Assembly (NCBI GenBank): GCA_963575745.1
Contig: CAUYUJ010017804.1
Span: 547,374 to 599,873 of the forward strand
Direction: 5' to 3'
Source of the DNA: Prorocentrum cordatum
Taxonomy: Eukaryota > Sar > Dinophyceae > Prorocentrales > Prorocentraceae
DNA: 52,500 nt
Part shown: one piece after another, positions 19,511-30,718 of the stretch
Position numbering within the stretch: the first letter of the stretch is position 1
How the letters are laid out: every line of letters starts with the position of its first letter
Position numbers and translations under genes: made by a program
The notes under the pieces: generated by a model
Seen by the model: only the letters and a program-made list of their open reading frames with translations
What the model was told of the DNA's origin: nothing
The model's database searches: none

Positions 19511-19967
19511 TCAGAGACACTGCGCGGCAAGCAAACAAACTGGCATCGGGCGGCGGCCAATGCCGCTGCCGCGGGGCGGTCTCTCCAGGTCCGCTCGGCG
19601 CGAGGTCCAACCCAGGCTGCCAAACGCAACCGCTGGAGTCCAGGCGCTCGCGGTCGCCGCCGGCTGATGGCCAGCCCCGCCGCGAGCGTGGGAGGGCGGG
19701 GGGGAGTAGGAGAGGGATGGCGACATGAGCAGGAGGGGGAGGGTAGAGCAGAAGGATCATGAAGGAGGGGATAAGGGGGTTCTCAAGGAGGACGAGGGGG
19801 TTCAATGCGAAGAAGACGAGTGAGAGGAGGAAGAACGAGGACAGCATGAGAGGATGCCGAGGATTGCAGGGGAGGGCAACCACTGGAGCGACAATGGAAA
19901 CGGCGCGCCCGCAGAGAGGCAGGACCGCACGCTTTCGCACGCTTGCGTAGGAACGCCCTGGAATCCC

Positions 19968-20045
19968 CGGCGCCCAAGGGGCCCCTGGAGCCCCGACCCC
20001 TGGAGCCCCGAGCCCTGGAGTCCCGACCCTTGGAGCCCCTGGCGT
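19968..20045. repeat. Short tandem repeat, CCCTGGAGCCCCGAC units
   Basis: About five 13-15-bp units with the consensus CCCTGGAGCCCCGAC lie between CAAGGGGCCCCTGGAG and the CTTGGAGCCCCTGGCG end. No gene. Confidence 0.8.
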
Positions 20046-20162
20046 TCAAACGGAGGAAAAGTACAGGGGCGGAGGACGAGGACAAATATGCCCATCTGAA
20101 TGGATGAAGATGTTGATGATGCTGTCTCGGTTGCCTGCGAGCTGCCCTGTGCTGGGCGGTTC

Positions 20163-22328
20163 TTATCCCCCGCGAGGTGCGAGAATCCACTTACCGCCAC
20201 CTTTTCTCTTCCATTTAAATCCACCTGGAGGCGGCAAGTTGGGATGAATGTACCCTGCTCGCAAAGCTTGCGTGAGGAAAGGCGGAGTCGCGTATTCACT
20301 ATGTGTCGACATGCTGTTGCGCCTCCTCTGAGCAGGGGTTGTGATAGGTATCGCGTTATCCTTGGCGAGCTGAACCATGCGCTCGTGAATCATGGGAGTA
20401 ATGCCGCAGCCAGGCACAAGCCCGCCCAAGATGTCATCCGCAGCAGGAGGACCAGGAGGAGCAGCTTCGATATCACTGGGTTTGGCTGGGGCGGTTGGTA
20501 CCTCATCTTGCATAGATGCCAGCATGCCATATTTTAGCAGATCAACGTTCGGTAAGGTCCCAGCGCTCCAGCTAGGGATCACAACATCTTCCCAGACTGA
20601 AATATGAGCACCACGTGTAGCCGCAGTACTTGATAACATCGCCCAGTACTTCAGCATATGCACAGCTACATCATCATCGCCAGCCTTTTTGACGCTTATT
20701 TCTTTTGTGCATTTCCTGCCGCTCTCTTTCAAATGATCGGGATTCCTGCATGTGTATTGCCACGCGATAAGAACACCATCCCGGCGTCTCGGAGTTAAAA
20801 ACCCAGGGCCCCAAGGCATTGAGGACAGCATGTCTCTTGCCTTGAGGTACGTGGGTGGGGCTTTCGCAGCCGCTGGTGGATCGGAGCCAGCAGCGCCGCT
20901 GTCGCTGTCGTCGCTGCTGCTACTCGAACTCGAAGTCGAAGTACTGCTACTTGAAGAACTTGACGAGCTGGACTGATGCTGCGCTCCAGCATCCGAGGGT
21001 CCAGGATCTGACTCATCTGACCCTGGCAAGCTCTTGTCTTCCAGAGGCTCAGGAGGCTCTTCCGCTGCGTCGCTGCTGGTAGTGTTGAGCTTCAGTGGGT
21101 CTCTGAGCCGCCTGCGTTTTCGCCTCTTGGCAGGTTGTGGAAGATCAACAATACCCCACTCATCAGCTGCCTCCTCCATCGTACTAGCAAGTCGTTTCCG
21201 TGGTGCTGGCGTCCAGTTGGGATCGAGTAGTTGTTTGTACTGGTTGGTCGTAGCCACGTGTGGAACTTCATCGCCTTCCTTTGCCAACAATAGAGCCTGC
21301 AAATACTGGGGCTTTACATCCTGCGCAGTGTCACCAATTCTCACATACCAGATCTTCTCCGCTCCATGTGTGTAGGGAATGTCTTTGGCACGCTTGAGCG
21401 CGCCCTTGGTCGCAATAATTTTGCACTGCCAACCGTCCACTTCCATGGTGACCAGCAGCTCCCACAGGTCCCGGAGGAGTAAGTCAGGGTTGATATCGAA
21501 CATGAATTTGGAAGGCGAGCGCAGTACCATACATGTCACCACAGCTTCCTTCCAAAGATCGGTCAATGTGTATAATGTGCGATCTCCTGCAATGCGTTGA
21601 TCAAGAAGTCCAGCTCTCATGCAGGCTGCCAGTTGTTCGCCGTCTGCATCGCCAGCGCTAGGTACCGAAATCTCAGTCCAAGGCGTTGATATGAGCTTCT
21701 CAAGATGGCACCACATACTGTCAGTGAATGGCATAGCATGGTCCGCAGGCAAATATCTCTTGTCCCAGCGGCAACACAAAACATCATCTGGAGTCCACGC
21801 TAAAATCTCGCCTGCTGCCAGAGGCAATGCGTCTGGTTGCAAGATCATGGTCTGAGATGGAATCGAGAAGTCAGAGCCCGTCTCCATGAGCGTTCTGATG
21901 TTCACTGGCGTCGGCGAAATGACCATGCCAGCGTGTTCATCATCAGGTTGGGCGGCACCGCTGATCCAACGATGCGCTGAAATTCCCACGTCGGACCGCG
22001 ACAACTCGCCAGGCACGGCTCTCTTGAGAAGCACTGGGCATTTCGAGATCAATCCAAAGACAAGTAAGCTGGTCTCATCACCATGTAGGAAACGCTGGAG
22101 GCCGTCCTCATTGTTAACTGGAGCCTCAACGACATCAGTATCCCACAATTGTGGAAGTACCGCCAGCGGAACGTGTGAAGGACTCAGGATGCCCACCAGG
22201 GTGGCCACGCAACCAACAGGAGCGTTGACCGAGAAGAACGTCCGAGACAATTCCTCCTCAGACCTGTCGCGAGGATGCGAAAGGAAATGTGACACTGCCG
22301 CTGTCTGCTTGATGCCCTTGTGGGGGCG
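20163..22328 (-). CDS. Ser-rich protein of about 720 aa with a C/H/C cluster (recurrent dinoflagellate family)
   Basis: The minus frame is uninterrupted from 22328 to a stop at 20163. No ATG lies near the 5' end. The frame begins just after an in-frame TAG that is part of TTTCTAG|CGC, a plausible intron acceptor, so an upstream exon is likely. Residues 1-380 look globular and include KRAKDIPYTHGAEKIWYVRIG and YLQALLLAKEGDEVPHVATT. A basic patch (KRRKRRRLRDP) follows, then an acidic/Ser run of about 40 residues. A C-terminal domain has WQYTCRNPDHLKESGRKCTK (C-x4-H-x6-C, possible zinc site) and LKYWAMLSSTAATRGAH. I recall the latter CTK...LKxWxx...RxxH pattern from many anonymous dinoflagellate proteins. 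Function unknown. The length without stops supports coding. Confidence 0.75.
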   Translation of the reverse strand, partial: RPHKGIKQTAAVSHFLSHPRDRSEEELSRTFFSVNAPVGCVATLVGILSPSHVPLAVLPQLWDTDVVEAPVNNEDGLQRFLHGDETSLLVFGLISKCPVLLKRAVPGELSRSDVGISAHRWISGAAQPDDEHAGMVISPTPVNIRTLMETGSDFSIPSQTMILQPDALPLAAGEILAWTPDDVLCCRWDKRYLPADHAMPFTDSMWCHLEKLISTPWTEISVPSAGDADGEQLAACMRAGLLDQRIAGDRTLYTLTDLWKEAVVTCMVLRSPSKFMFDINPDLLLRDLWELLVTMEVDGWQCKIIATKGALKRAKDIPYTHGAEKIWYVRIGDTAQDVKPQYLQALLLAKEGDEVPHVATTNQYKQLLDPNWTPAPRKRLASTMEEAADEWGIVDLPQPAKRRKRRRLRDPLKLNTTSSDAAEEPPEPLEDKSLPGSDESDPGPSDAGAQHQSSSSSSSSSSTSTSSSSSSSDDSDSGAAGSDPPAAAKAPPTYLKARDMLSSMPWGPGFLTPRRRDGVLIAWQYTCRNPDHLKESGRKCTKEISVKKAGDDDVAVHMLKYWAMLSSTAATRGAHISVWEDVVIPSWSAGTLPNVDLLKYGMLASMQDEVPTAPAKPSDIEAAPPGPPAADDILGGLVPGCGITPMIHERMVQLAKDNAIPITTPAQRRRNSMSTHSEYATPPFLTQALRAGYIHPNLPPPGGFKWKRKGGGKWILAPRGG

Positions 22329-22757
22329 CTAGAAAGGACTGAGGAGAGGACTGAGGCGAAATCCAGGATCGAAACAAATCCACGCCCAAGGGCCCAAGGG
22401 TAGCTTTCAGACTCACCTCCGTTTTGACACTGAAGCAAACCTTCTTCACAAAAACAATGTTGCCCCTCCTTACGTGTACGTGTGAAATCCTTTCTGAGCG
22501 TCCCCGAACCTCGTGCGCAGAAGCCAAGGCAATCCCTGCGCCGCCACGGACGGCGAGTGCTGCATCTCGCTCGTCGCCGCCACCACCGCCGCCTTATGGA
22601 CTCGACTTGGCCCGCGTCAACGATGACCCCATCGACAAGATCAGCCCGCGTGGCATCGCATTCAACTTCTGAACTTCTGCGCGACGCAGAATTTCAAAAG
22701 ATGAATGCGAATACTCGCGAGTCGATCTTGCCGACGGGGTGTCAACAATGACTAGGG

Positions 22758-25700
22758 TCAAGAGAAGTCCGTCCGTTCACCTCCAGCGCCGATGCCGCCG
22801 CCTCCAGCGCCGCCAGCAGGCCCCGGGGGATCGCCAGCATCTCCTGAGCCTGCGCCGCCGTCGCCGCCACCGCCTCCAGAAGCCAGAGGGTCGTCTCCAG
22901 GTCCTCCAGCGCCGCCGCCGTCAGCACCCCCTGGGTCATCTGGGCCATCCCCTTGAACAGGCACGTGCACAGCTTGGCGATATTTTGACCAAAGTTCTGA
23001 GCGATACAGTATCTTCCGATATATTGGATCCCAGTTCGACTTCGCAGCTCGAGTGCCAGGGTGCAAGCGCAAACCAAGCGCTGTCAACATCAACTTAGGA
23101 TTGCAGCCTCGATCAAGATGCATTGACATCTCACGAAGAACTGCGCCGCCATCAGCGCCTTCTAGCATGTTCTCATACCTTGAGAAACGAAGGGTGAGAC
23201 TGTCATAGGATTCGCTCCGATTGCGCTTCCCAGAAGTTCTGACATTTATCAGTGCGTGCCCCCTTCAATCAAACGCTCAGCACATGACCCGAACTTCAGT
23301 GAAGCGATGAAGCTCTGCAGGTTGGCCAAGTAATGCAAGTCCTGGCCGTCGATGAACTCTTGTGCTTCACTCCTCAGGGGCTCGGCCTTCAATTGGCGGA
23401 TTCGCTGGTGAGTGCACGTTGAAGCCAAGCACTGCCGCATAGCCCGCTGCTGAACTGCAAGATCATGGTGGGCGCATGCGAATAGGAGGCAGGGCGGCTC
23501 CGTGTACGAGCAGAGCTTCAAAGAGAATTGAAACATCAAGAAAGCCCTGCCTCTCTCAAACCATCGTATCAATTTCCCCTTCTCGGGTGCATCCAATTCA
23601 CGCGGTAATTCTGCTGCTAGGCTCGTGACTGCCACCTGGCTGAGATTGCGCAAATGCTGGAAGAAGTCACCTGCTGCCAATTCGCAAAGGCGCATGCCTC
23701 TAAGAGGGCAAGCCTTCCAGCGGCTCAAAAGATTCGCGTCGATCAAGTCCTCTGTCTTCGCAGCCGCAGACAGCAAGTGGCCATGGCAAGGGCGGTACTC
23801 AGCCCACGCGAGTGCATGTCGGATCAGCTCGTACAAGCGGTCGAGAACCATGATCTTGCCCCACCATAGGTGTGAAGACATACATTTGTCAAGCTCCAAG
23901 ATGTCCTTGCTCTCCTTCGGCTTAGTCCCCCGATCTCCGCGACTAGCAATTGCCATGAACCGTTGGAGGTTCCAGCAAGTTACGAGAGGACGATAAATAT
24001 CCAAGATCTGTCTGCAACAAAAAGCGACTGCCCCCCAACGCTCCTTGTGAACGCTACCTTGGAAGCTCTTGATGTGCTTCTGGAAATGAGATGACACTGG
24101 GCCAGAAAAACAACTCTCGATAACTCTTGACTGCGTGAACTCATGCTGCAGGCACCGGGCGACCGCAGCGAGACTGTCAACAGCTTCATCAAGATCAGGG
24201 CAGCACGACGCAAGATCCTTCCCAATGTTATGGATGATATGTAGAAGCCCTGGCGCACCAATTGAGTTTCGAATGCTGAGAGGCGTGTCTCCGTCATGGC
24301 CATCGTCGCACTGCAGCCCCTGGTCAAAGTCATCCTCCAAGTGGTACATCCATGGGAACAGATCGGCTGCCTTGACTGGTAATACAGTTGACAAGTGGAA
24401 CTCCGTGCCAAAATCCGTAGTCCCAACAGAGAGGTCATCCAGGAAGCGCTGGAGGTTGGCCATCGACTTCCCTGAGACCAACCACATGGCATACACGACT
24501 GCAAAAAAACTTATGCGACAATGACGTGCCTCCTGAGCTCAGCGTTATTGGAGGGCAATGCTCGCGGCTCAGAGCAGTCCGTGAGCCCTCCATCCACTCA
24601 ACCTCCGTTTCGTTCACCTCGTCGTCGTCTATGGCATCTAATGTTGATGATTTCCGAGCCCGAATCAAGTATTGAGCGGTTGTTAGTGCTTCAAAAGCTT
24701 GGTACTTGGGAATCGACGTGACGTGGACCAACTGAAACTCTCTCCCACGCTGCATCGACGCGTCTGTCATAAAAAAGCGAATGCAACCTTTATCTCCAGA
24801 CTCTGCGGCATCAACGTCACGACTGTACAAGAGCATGGTGCCGTCGATGAGCAGCCTCCACCGGGATATCGTACTCTTGTGCAATCGCATTGCTTTGTTC
24901 TTCTCCACATATTCCCTGACACAATCAACCATGGAAGCTGGCAGAGCGACGTTCAGGGCCCGCATGATGGCTTTGTACATGGTTGAGCTGTGCCGTAGAA
25001 GGTCGCACATCATGAAACACTTGATCATGTAAAGAGGCTTGCTGTGCTGCGAGCCCAGAGTCGAATCAAACTCTTGCTCTTGATTGCTTGCGAATAACAT
25101 GTGTATATGCCTCCTGACCTCGCATGGGTTCAATTGCCTCGCAACTGTGTCTAAAATACATATAGATCGCTCCAACGACGTGCGCTCTTCATCCTCTAAC
25201 TCGTTCATTGGATCAAGACGTTCTGCCGCAATCCTCAGCTGGTCGCAGACCGTATGAATAAGACCAGATGACAAGCCGATGGCGCCGCCGGCGCCGCCTA
25301 CAAGCGTCTGCGGTGGAGGAATCGGGCCCAACCCAAGTAAGTCCAGGCGTACCCGAAGCACTTTCACACGTTTTGACACAGAATCGTGCGGCAGCAGGAA
25401 ATGCTTCCAAGATCCTTTCGCACGCAGAGCCGCATATGGAGCAGGCAGCCGCACAGTGATTCGTGGCATTCCATGGGGCCATACATGCTGAATACGGTCG
25501 AATACACGTTCTGGTTGCCCCGCTTCCATTTCACATACGCAGCCGCGGAATATTTTCGTGCTGAACTGTTGGACGGGGGCCAAATCATCCAATGGCTGCA
25601 GTGCGTCGATACTAAATTGCAGTAATTGTACGTCAGGGTTGATCGATTTCCAAAGCTCGAATTGTTCCCGCAAGTTGCCATCCAGTCTAGTCATATGTGT

Positions 25701-25895
25701 GACCTGGCCAACAAAATGAATCAAGGCTGCAGCGTATATCATGTTCTGCACGCAAAAGACCATGTCTCCGCACGGTTCCAGACGTGCTGCCACAAACGGA
25801 GAAGTCGCAGCTCGAGCTACATTGACATAGTTACGGCGTTCGCCGTATCTGAAAGTATCCAATGTGGATGATAACCAGCAAAGGCTTGGTTCCAT
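22758..25895 (-). pseudogene. Transposase-like gene of a dinoflagellate high-copy family, two frameshifts
   Basis: The start is ATG 25895-25893, directly after a spliced-leader-like sequence. The first frame (25895-24435) carries ISRWRLLIDGTMLLYSRD (D near residue 351) and IRFFMTDASMQRGREFQLVHV (D near 378), two Asp-bearing strands that suggest an RNase H-fold transposase core. The frame then shifts at a run of seven A (24503-24509): one base fewer would join it to the next frame (24496-23249). That frame holds PGLLHIIHNIGKDLASC and SVHKERWGAVAFCCRQIL, the HxxxN and RWG blocks of this family as I remember it. A second shift near 23250 leads to the conserved end TLRFSRYENMLEGADGG...LDRGCNPKLMLTALGL. 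The last 60 residues (to 22758) are Gly/Asp repeats. No introns are needed. The DDE interpretation is inference. Confidence 0.65.
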
Positions 25896-25916
25896 CAAAG
25901 CCCAAAATGGCTATGG
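25896..25916 (-). promoter_or_regulatory. Relict dinoflagellate spliced-leader sequence
   Basis: The minus strand reads CCATAGCCATTTTGGGCT followed by TTG and then the ATG of the transposase-like gene. It shares the 12-mer TAGCCATTTTGG exactly with the dinoflagellate spliced leader and the CC two bases upstream. It differs by A for G at the third position and by one extra G before CT. In dinoflagellates such relicts mark genes re-integrated from trans-spliced mRNA. Its position directly before a start codon argues against chance. Confidence 0.72.
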
Positions 25917-26950
25917 ACAGCCTCTGCGGCCGCGATGCAGGAGGCAGGAGGTGGGGAACGGAGGATTGGCTCGCGTCATGTTATGATGAGCCTCGCCTGC
26001 ATTGTTTTCTTGTTTTGGTGTTGTGGTTTGTTATGACTTGCTTGTAAGCTGTGGTTCCAGGGGTTGGGGCCCTAGGGCCTAATGCTCAAAATGCCCTGAA
26101 ACATGCCGTGCCTTCAATGCCGCCCCGGCGCCCCGGGCACCGAGGACGAGGAGGCATCTTGGCAGGAGGATGAAATAATGGCACTGCAAGAGGGGAAGGG
26201 ATAGGGAACGTAGGAAGGAAGATAATGATGATAACAATGACAAGGAGAAGGATCGGATGAATCTACATACATTGTTTTTGTAGTTAGCCAAGCGTGCGGC
26301 GGCTGTCTGATAACAATTGCTACTAATTAGTTTCAGAATGGCCTGGATTTCAAGACATGCCCCAAATCAAAACATTGACCTGTGTTTCAGGGGGTGCTGC
26401 AACGTTTTCGTTTGGAACGTCGCCAAAACGACGAACTCGGCTCATCACTGATGGTCATGTGGCCATCGGCGCTTAAAAACGCCTTATAGTTGCTTCTTTT
26501 GAGGTCTCTGGGGCGAAATGACGAGAATGTCGAGTTATCGGTGCTGGGCAGACACGTTCTGTTTGTCCCCTCCGAGAACCCCTGGAATCAAGGGGCGTGG
26601 CCCCCGAGGCCCATCCAACGACCTTCCGTGCAACCTAGCAAATCCCAGGACCCAGTCAACAAGAAGCCGTGCCCGCGTGTATGTCCCGAAGTAGCGACAC
26701 CAAACTTCTCCCCCCAATACTCGAGAGTCTCACGCCCCGATGCTTCCGGAAGGCTGCGCGCGTCTGCCTCGAACATTTTCGCCGAAGGGTCGGCGGGCGG
26801 ACGCGCCCTGCCGCCCAGTGCCAGCGTCGCGGCAATCCCGCCGATCAGCTTCGCACTGCATCGCGCCGAACAGCCAGGCAACAGGGAGCTCGTGCTCTAC
26901 CGGAAACTTAGCCGCCGCCTGGGGCCAGCGCAGACGGCGGACCCTCGACT
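25917..26950. other. Gene-free stretch between transposase-like gene and LINE
   Basis: I see no credible gene. Contents are an AT-richer segment (25980-26340) with purine-rich GAAGGAAGATAATGATG sequence near 26215 and GC-rich DNA beyond 26480. The latter may include 3' LINE sequence in which I cannot identify a domain. Confidence 0.5.
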
Positions 26951-27560
26951 TCAGGGCCGACGGGCAAATATTCCATGACTTGCAAACCTCTGCGTTGGTG
27001 ATGGTACGGACGTGGGCCTGTGTATTCCCTGGCCTCCCCCCTGCATCATGGCCCTCAGAGGCCCCGAGATATGCGCGCCCAAAGCTCGGTAATCATCGCT
27101 CTGAAGCACCGCAGTGGTCATCCCAGACAACGCAGCTCGCAGGGCCCTGGATGCGCGAGCAGGTCGTTTGGCCGCCTTCGGTGTGCTGGCAAACCGAACC
27201 TTATAAAACTGAAACAAATTCACCCTCAAAGCATTGACCCTGGCACGTCTTTCGGGCGCCGCGGGCCCCGTTGGGTTAAACGCTTCGAAGAACTCTCTGG
27301 GTGCATTCCCATCTCCCATGAAACCACCTGTCCTCGCATGTATGTCCACCTCCCCGTCCGGAGTCTCGATGCGCGCTAACATGTGATTGCGTCTATGACC
27401 GAGCATTTAGAGTGGCCTTCGGCCGTCTTAGAGCAGCGCGATTGTTCCGTTTCATCACGTTGCGCAAGGGCGACGGGCAAGCGACGGTCACATCATGCGA
27501 GGCCACCGAAAATGAAAGACCGCGTCTTCGCAATCGCCATGCGATTGCACGAGAGCTCAT
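26951..27560 (-). pseudogene. LINE reverse transcriptase fragment (fingers/palm)
   Basis: The minus frame ending at 27393 reads GLSFSVASHDVTVACPSPL, resembling the motif A block of these RTs (v..yDvTNAFPS), with Asp kept but the following residues changed. The next frame (27406-26951) gives ARIETPDGEVDIHARTGGFM followed by GDGNAPREFFEAFNPTG, the (Q)GD...P..F...Y/F-NP block of RT motif B. One frameshift separates the two. The remainder of that frame is not recognisable. Confidence 0.55.
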
Positions 27561-28689
27561 CATCGCCGCCTCTCGGCGGGAGCGCGCTCGGCCACCGCGA
27601 GCATGGCGCGGGGGGCGCAGGGCGGCGCGCGCGCGGCAAATGCCTCTGTGGAAGCTGCGCCAGAAAGGGCAGCAACCATGATTCCGTCTGGTGCCTCGCG
27701 CCTTGGGAACTCCGCCCTGTTTCTCCGGCTGCCATGCGTGCGATCTGCGTCCTACAACTGGTGCTCCCTGCGCGCGTCTGACGCGTGTAAATATCTTCTG
27801 GATGTACTGCACGCTCGCGCGGATGTCCTTCTCTCCCCCCCCCTGCGCGTCAGAAACCTAGCCCTGTCCTTGCCTCTCTCGTCGGCGGTCTTGGTTTCGG
27901 CGCGGGTGGAGTCTGCCGGGGCTCTGCCGGCGCGCTCCACGGCGGGGCGGCGCGGCCACGTCGGCAGCGCCGAAGTTCTCGATGTGTGCGTTTCAAATCA
28001 AACAATGCGCAATCTTCTCGACCTGGACAAACGGCAGAGGCGGGGCCACGAATTCCCGCGCATTTCATGGCGAGCGAACTCTATCAAACGCCCCGAGAGT
28101 CCACCTTTTGGCCCCGATAGCGCCATAGCCTCCCTCCATTATGTACATGTGGCTCTGGCACCGTTGATCACACTGCAAAAGCGCTTCCGCGCGAGCATCC
28201 GTGTTCCCGCAAGCTTTCGACGCAATCTGGCTGCATGTGCATGGTCGTTCTGATTCCAAGCGTCAACCACCTCCTGGCTGGTGAGTGTTCCCATTCTCGA
28301 CATGGTGCTGGCGATGATGTTCTCTGAAAAGCTTGATCAGCTGCTTGATATCCTTCATCTTTTCAGTATGTTCCTCCAGATTCAATTTGGCAGCTGTTTC
28401 GTTATTGCTGCGCAGCTTGAGTAGGAGTTTGCGACGGCGTTGCTTCCGCTCGGTCTCCTGGGTGCCCGTCGAGGCCCCCCCGAAGAACTGGCGCGCACTG
28501 GGCGCAACCAAATCGCGCAACAATTTCCAATGTCGGTCCGTGGTCGGGGTCTCCTGGGCCCTTCAGAAATCCCCCGGACGTTGCTCCAAGACGTTGTTGG
28601 CCTCCTGGAGCAGCTCGTCTCTCATAAAACCTTTCCAGGGCACATCTCGCAATCGCATCCTGATTCCAAACTCGCGCCTGTGAGGGGGC

Positions 28690-29465
28690 CTTCAATGCAG
28701 CTAATGCATATTGAAACTTCACAACCGACTGTCTATGATCTCTGGGTATTGAGCCGGGGGCGGGCTGCAATATTCGACCTCGTATCTTCCAAAATTGTGC
28801 AGCTGGCTGCTCGGCTCCAGCCGACGCGGGTGCACGTATGTGGTGAAACGTAGATGTATGCCGTGTGCTGTAGTATATGGGGGGCATGCTCGACATGCTT
28901 GTTTGACACCGTCAAGTACTGCTTTGTGAGAACATTTCCCAACAACGATGCTGCTTCTCCCTTTGGCGTCAGTTCGGAACTAATCCATGCAAAATCCTCA
29001 TTCAAGCCCATAGTAATAACCGGCGTCGGCCTTACTGGTATATCCATCATGATAGTGCCAATCCACCAGGCCAATGTCCTAACCGTTTGTCTCCATTTCT
29101 GCATCGCCGTTTGTCCGTGTGGGTATGGCGGGACCTATGCGACAAAAAATGTCATGTCAACGTGATTGTGTACCACTGTCGCTGCTCCTCCTCTTCTTGG
29201 GCATGCATCTGGAGAATACCATACAAGTCGTATTTGCGCTGATTCCATAAATTCCGTTCTAAACATCAGTGCCACACCGACTGCATTGTTCGATCCAGTC
29301 CCAGGTCCATACTCCCAATGTTGTGGCCCAGTGGTGAGTATATTGGCATGTGTGCCGTCCACGTTGCAAAGGTTGGCGTATTCTCGTCACATTGAACCCC
29401 ACGAAATGCAACGACCTGAACTCCTCGTTCACATGCTCACCTCTGCCAGCCCTCACGAGAGACAT
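28690..29465 (-). pseudogene. LINE endonuclease (EEP-type) fragment
   Basis: In order on the minus strand: SLHFVGFNVTRIRQ (N-terminal fGxN block) near 29420; GSNNAVGVALMFRTEF and RRGGAATVVHNHVDMTFFVA near 29300-29135; then MQKWRQTV...MDIPVRPTPVITMGLNEDF (29104-29000), where the family normally has a (G/T)DLND catalytic loop and this copy has GLNED. The DHRPV-like end block appears as IPRDHRQSVVKFQYAL near 28740-28690 in another frame. The lost Asp and the frame changes mark it as inactive. Confidence 0.6.
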
Positions 29466-29589
29466 CAGGTTGTAGGTGGCCCCCCTGCAGAAACCTCATG
29501 CTAGCGGCGGGGGGGCGCCGCGTGTTCACCACATGATGCCTGCCGTCATTTGACGGGCGCGAAAGATATGTAGGGTGAGTGTGTGCCCC

Positions 29590-29810
29590 TCATGCATACC
29601 CTTGGGCCCTCGGGGGCTTCATCTTCGTCATCCTCATCACCATCAACATATATCATCATCATCATTGTCGTCGTCAGCATCACCATCATCGTCGTCATCA
29701 GCATCGTCATCATCATCAACATGATCAACATTCTTCTTCCTTTTCCTCACTCCTCCTCCTCCTCCTCTTCCTCCTCCTCCTCCTCATTTCCAGCATCCAC
29801 CTCTTGCTCC
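29590..29810. repeat. Trinucleotide microsatellites (CAT/ATC)n and (CTC)n
   Basis: Positions about 29615-29735 are an imperfect CATCATCATCGTC-type array and about 29745-29800 an imperfect CTCCTCCTC array. The Ile/Val/Ser runs in the frames through it are artefacts. Confidence 0.9.
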
Positions 29811-30184
29811 CCCTCGCCAGCGTGACTGTCGTTAGGGCGATACGCATATGTCCAGCGCCAGCACCGTGACACCCTGAGACCCTGAGAGCATAGACAGCCA
29901 CGGGGCCCGAATCCGACCAAACCTCCTTTTTCGGGGGCAGCAGCGCCAGTAAGAGGCCGTGGCGCTCGCCTCTTCAGGCCCACCGTTCGCTTCCCTTCGG
30001 CGCCTTGCGCCCCACGCGGGGAAGTCGTTCCTCGCTCGGGCCCCCGCCGCCTTGGCCCTCTGCTCGGTCGCGGTCTTGCCCTTTCGGTCTGCACTGGCTG
30101 TGGACGCACCCCTCTGAACTACGTCTGGTCCTGTTTCTTCTTGCGCCCTTCTCCGTCGCTTCCAAGAGGTTCAGAAGCACCCAT

Positions 30185-30445
30185 GCTCTGGATCCTCCTC
30201 CTCCTCCTCCTCCTGTTCCTCCTCCTCCTGTTCCTCCTCCTCCCCCTTTTCCCCCTTCCTCTCCTTCTGCCCCTCCCCTTCCTTTGCCTCTCGCTGTTCC
30301 TCCTCCTTCTCCTCCCCCCTCTCCTCTGCCGGTCGTTGCGCCTCCCTGCTTTCCTCGCCCTCCTCTGCCTCTCGGTGCGCCTCCCCCTCCCCCTCCCCCT
30401 CCTCCCCCTCTCCGCCCTCTCTGCCGCTTCTTGCCGCCGCCGCTC
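30185..30445. repeat. CTC-rich low-complexity array
   Basis: Long pyrimidine-rich array, CTCCTCCTC and CCCCTCC units, with a second short patch at 30545-30600. It yields Leu/Pro frames on the plus strand and Gly/Arg/Glu frames on the minus strand. Not a gene. Confidence 0.88.
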
Positions 30446-30718
30446 ATGCGGAGGCGCTGGCCGCCTGCAAGAAGCTCCGCTACCCGGCGGCCGCGGACGA
30501 CGCGCCCAAGATCGGCGACGGGCTACGTGGCAACCTTGGGGGGCCTTGTCCTCCTCCTCCTGTTCCTCCTGTTCCTCCCCCTCCTCCTTCATCCTTCTCT
30601 CCTGATGTGTAACTTAACTCTCCCCTGTCGCACCCCGAAACGTGTCGGTAGTGCAGGCCGGTCGTGTCGCCTCGGACTTCCGCACCATTGGAAATTTCGA
30701 AATTAAACACTTGCCAAA

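Larger units (their letters stand above)
26951..29470 (-). mobile_element. LINE-type (non-LTR) retrotransposon, decayed
   Basis: On the minus strand an endonuclease/exonuclease-phosphatase domain (about 29465-28690), a Lys/Arg/Glu-rich helical linker (28523-28263, ERKQRRRKLLLKLRSNN...) and the first part of a reverse transcriptase (about 27560-26951) follow one another as in dinoflagellate LINEs. Each is in a different frame, with frameshifts and missing parts between. RT motif C and everything after it are not found, so the copy seems 3'-truncated or diverged beyond about 26950. Confidence 0.65.

Noticed and set aside
29747-30706. Leu/Pro- and Gly/Arg-rich frames
   Set aside because: They follow CTC-type microsatellites on both strands. 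No real gene is suggested.
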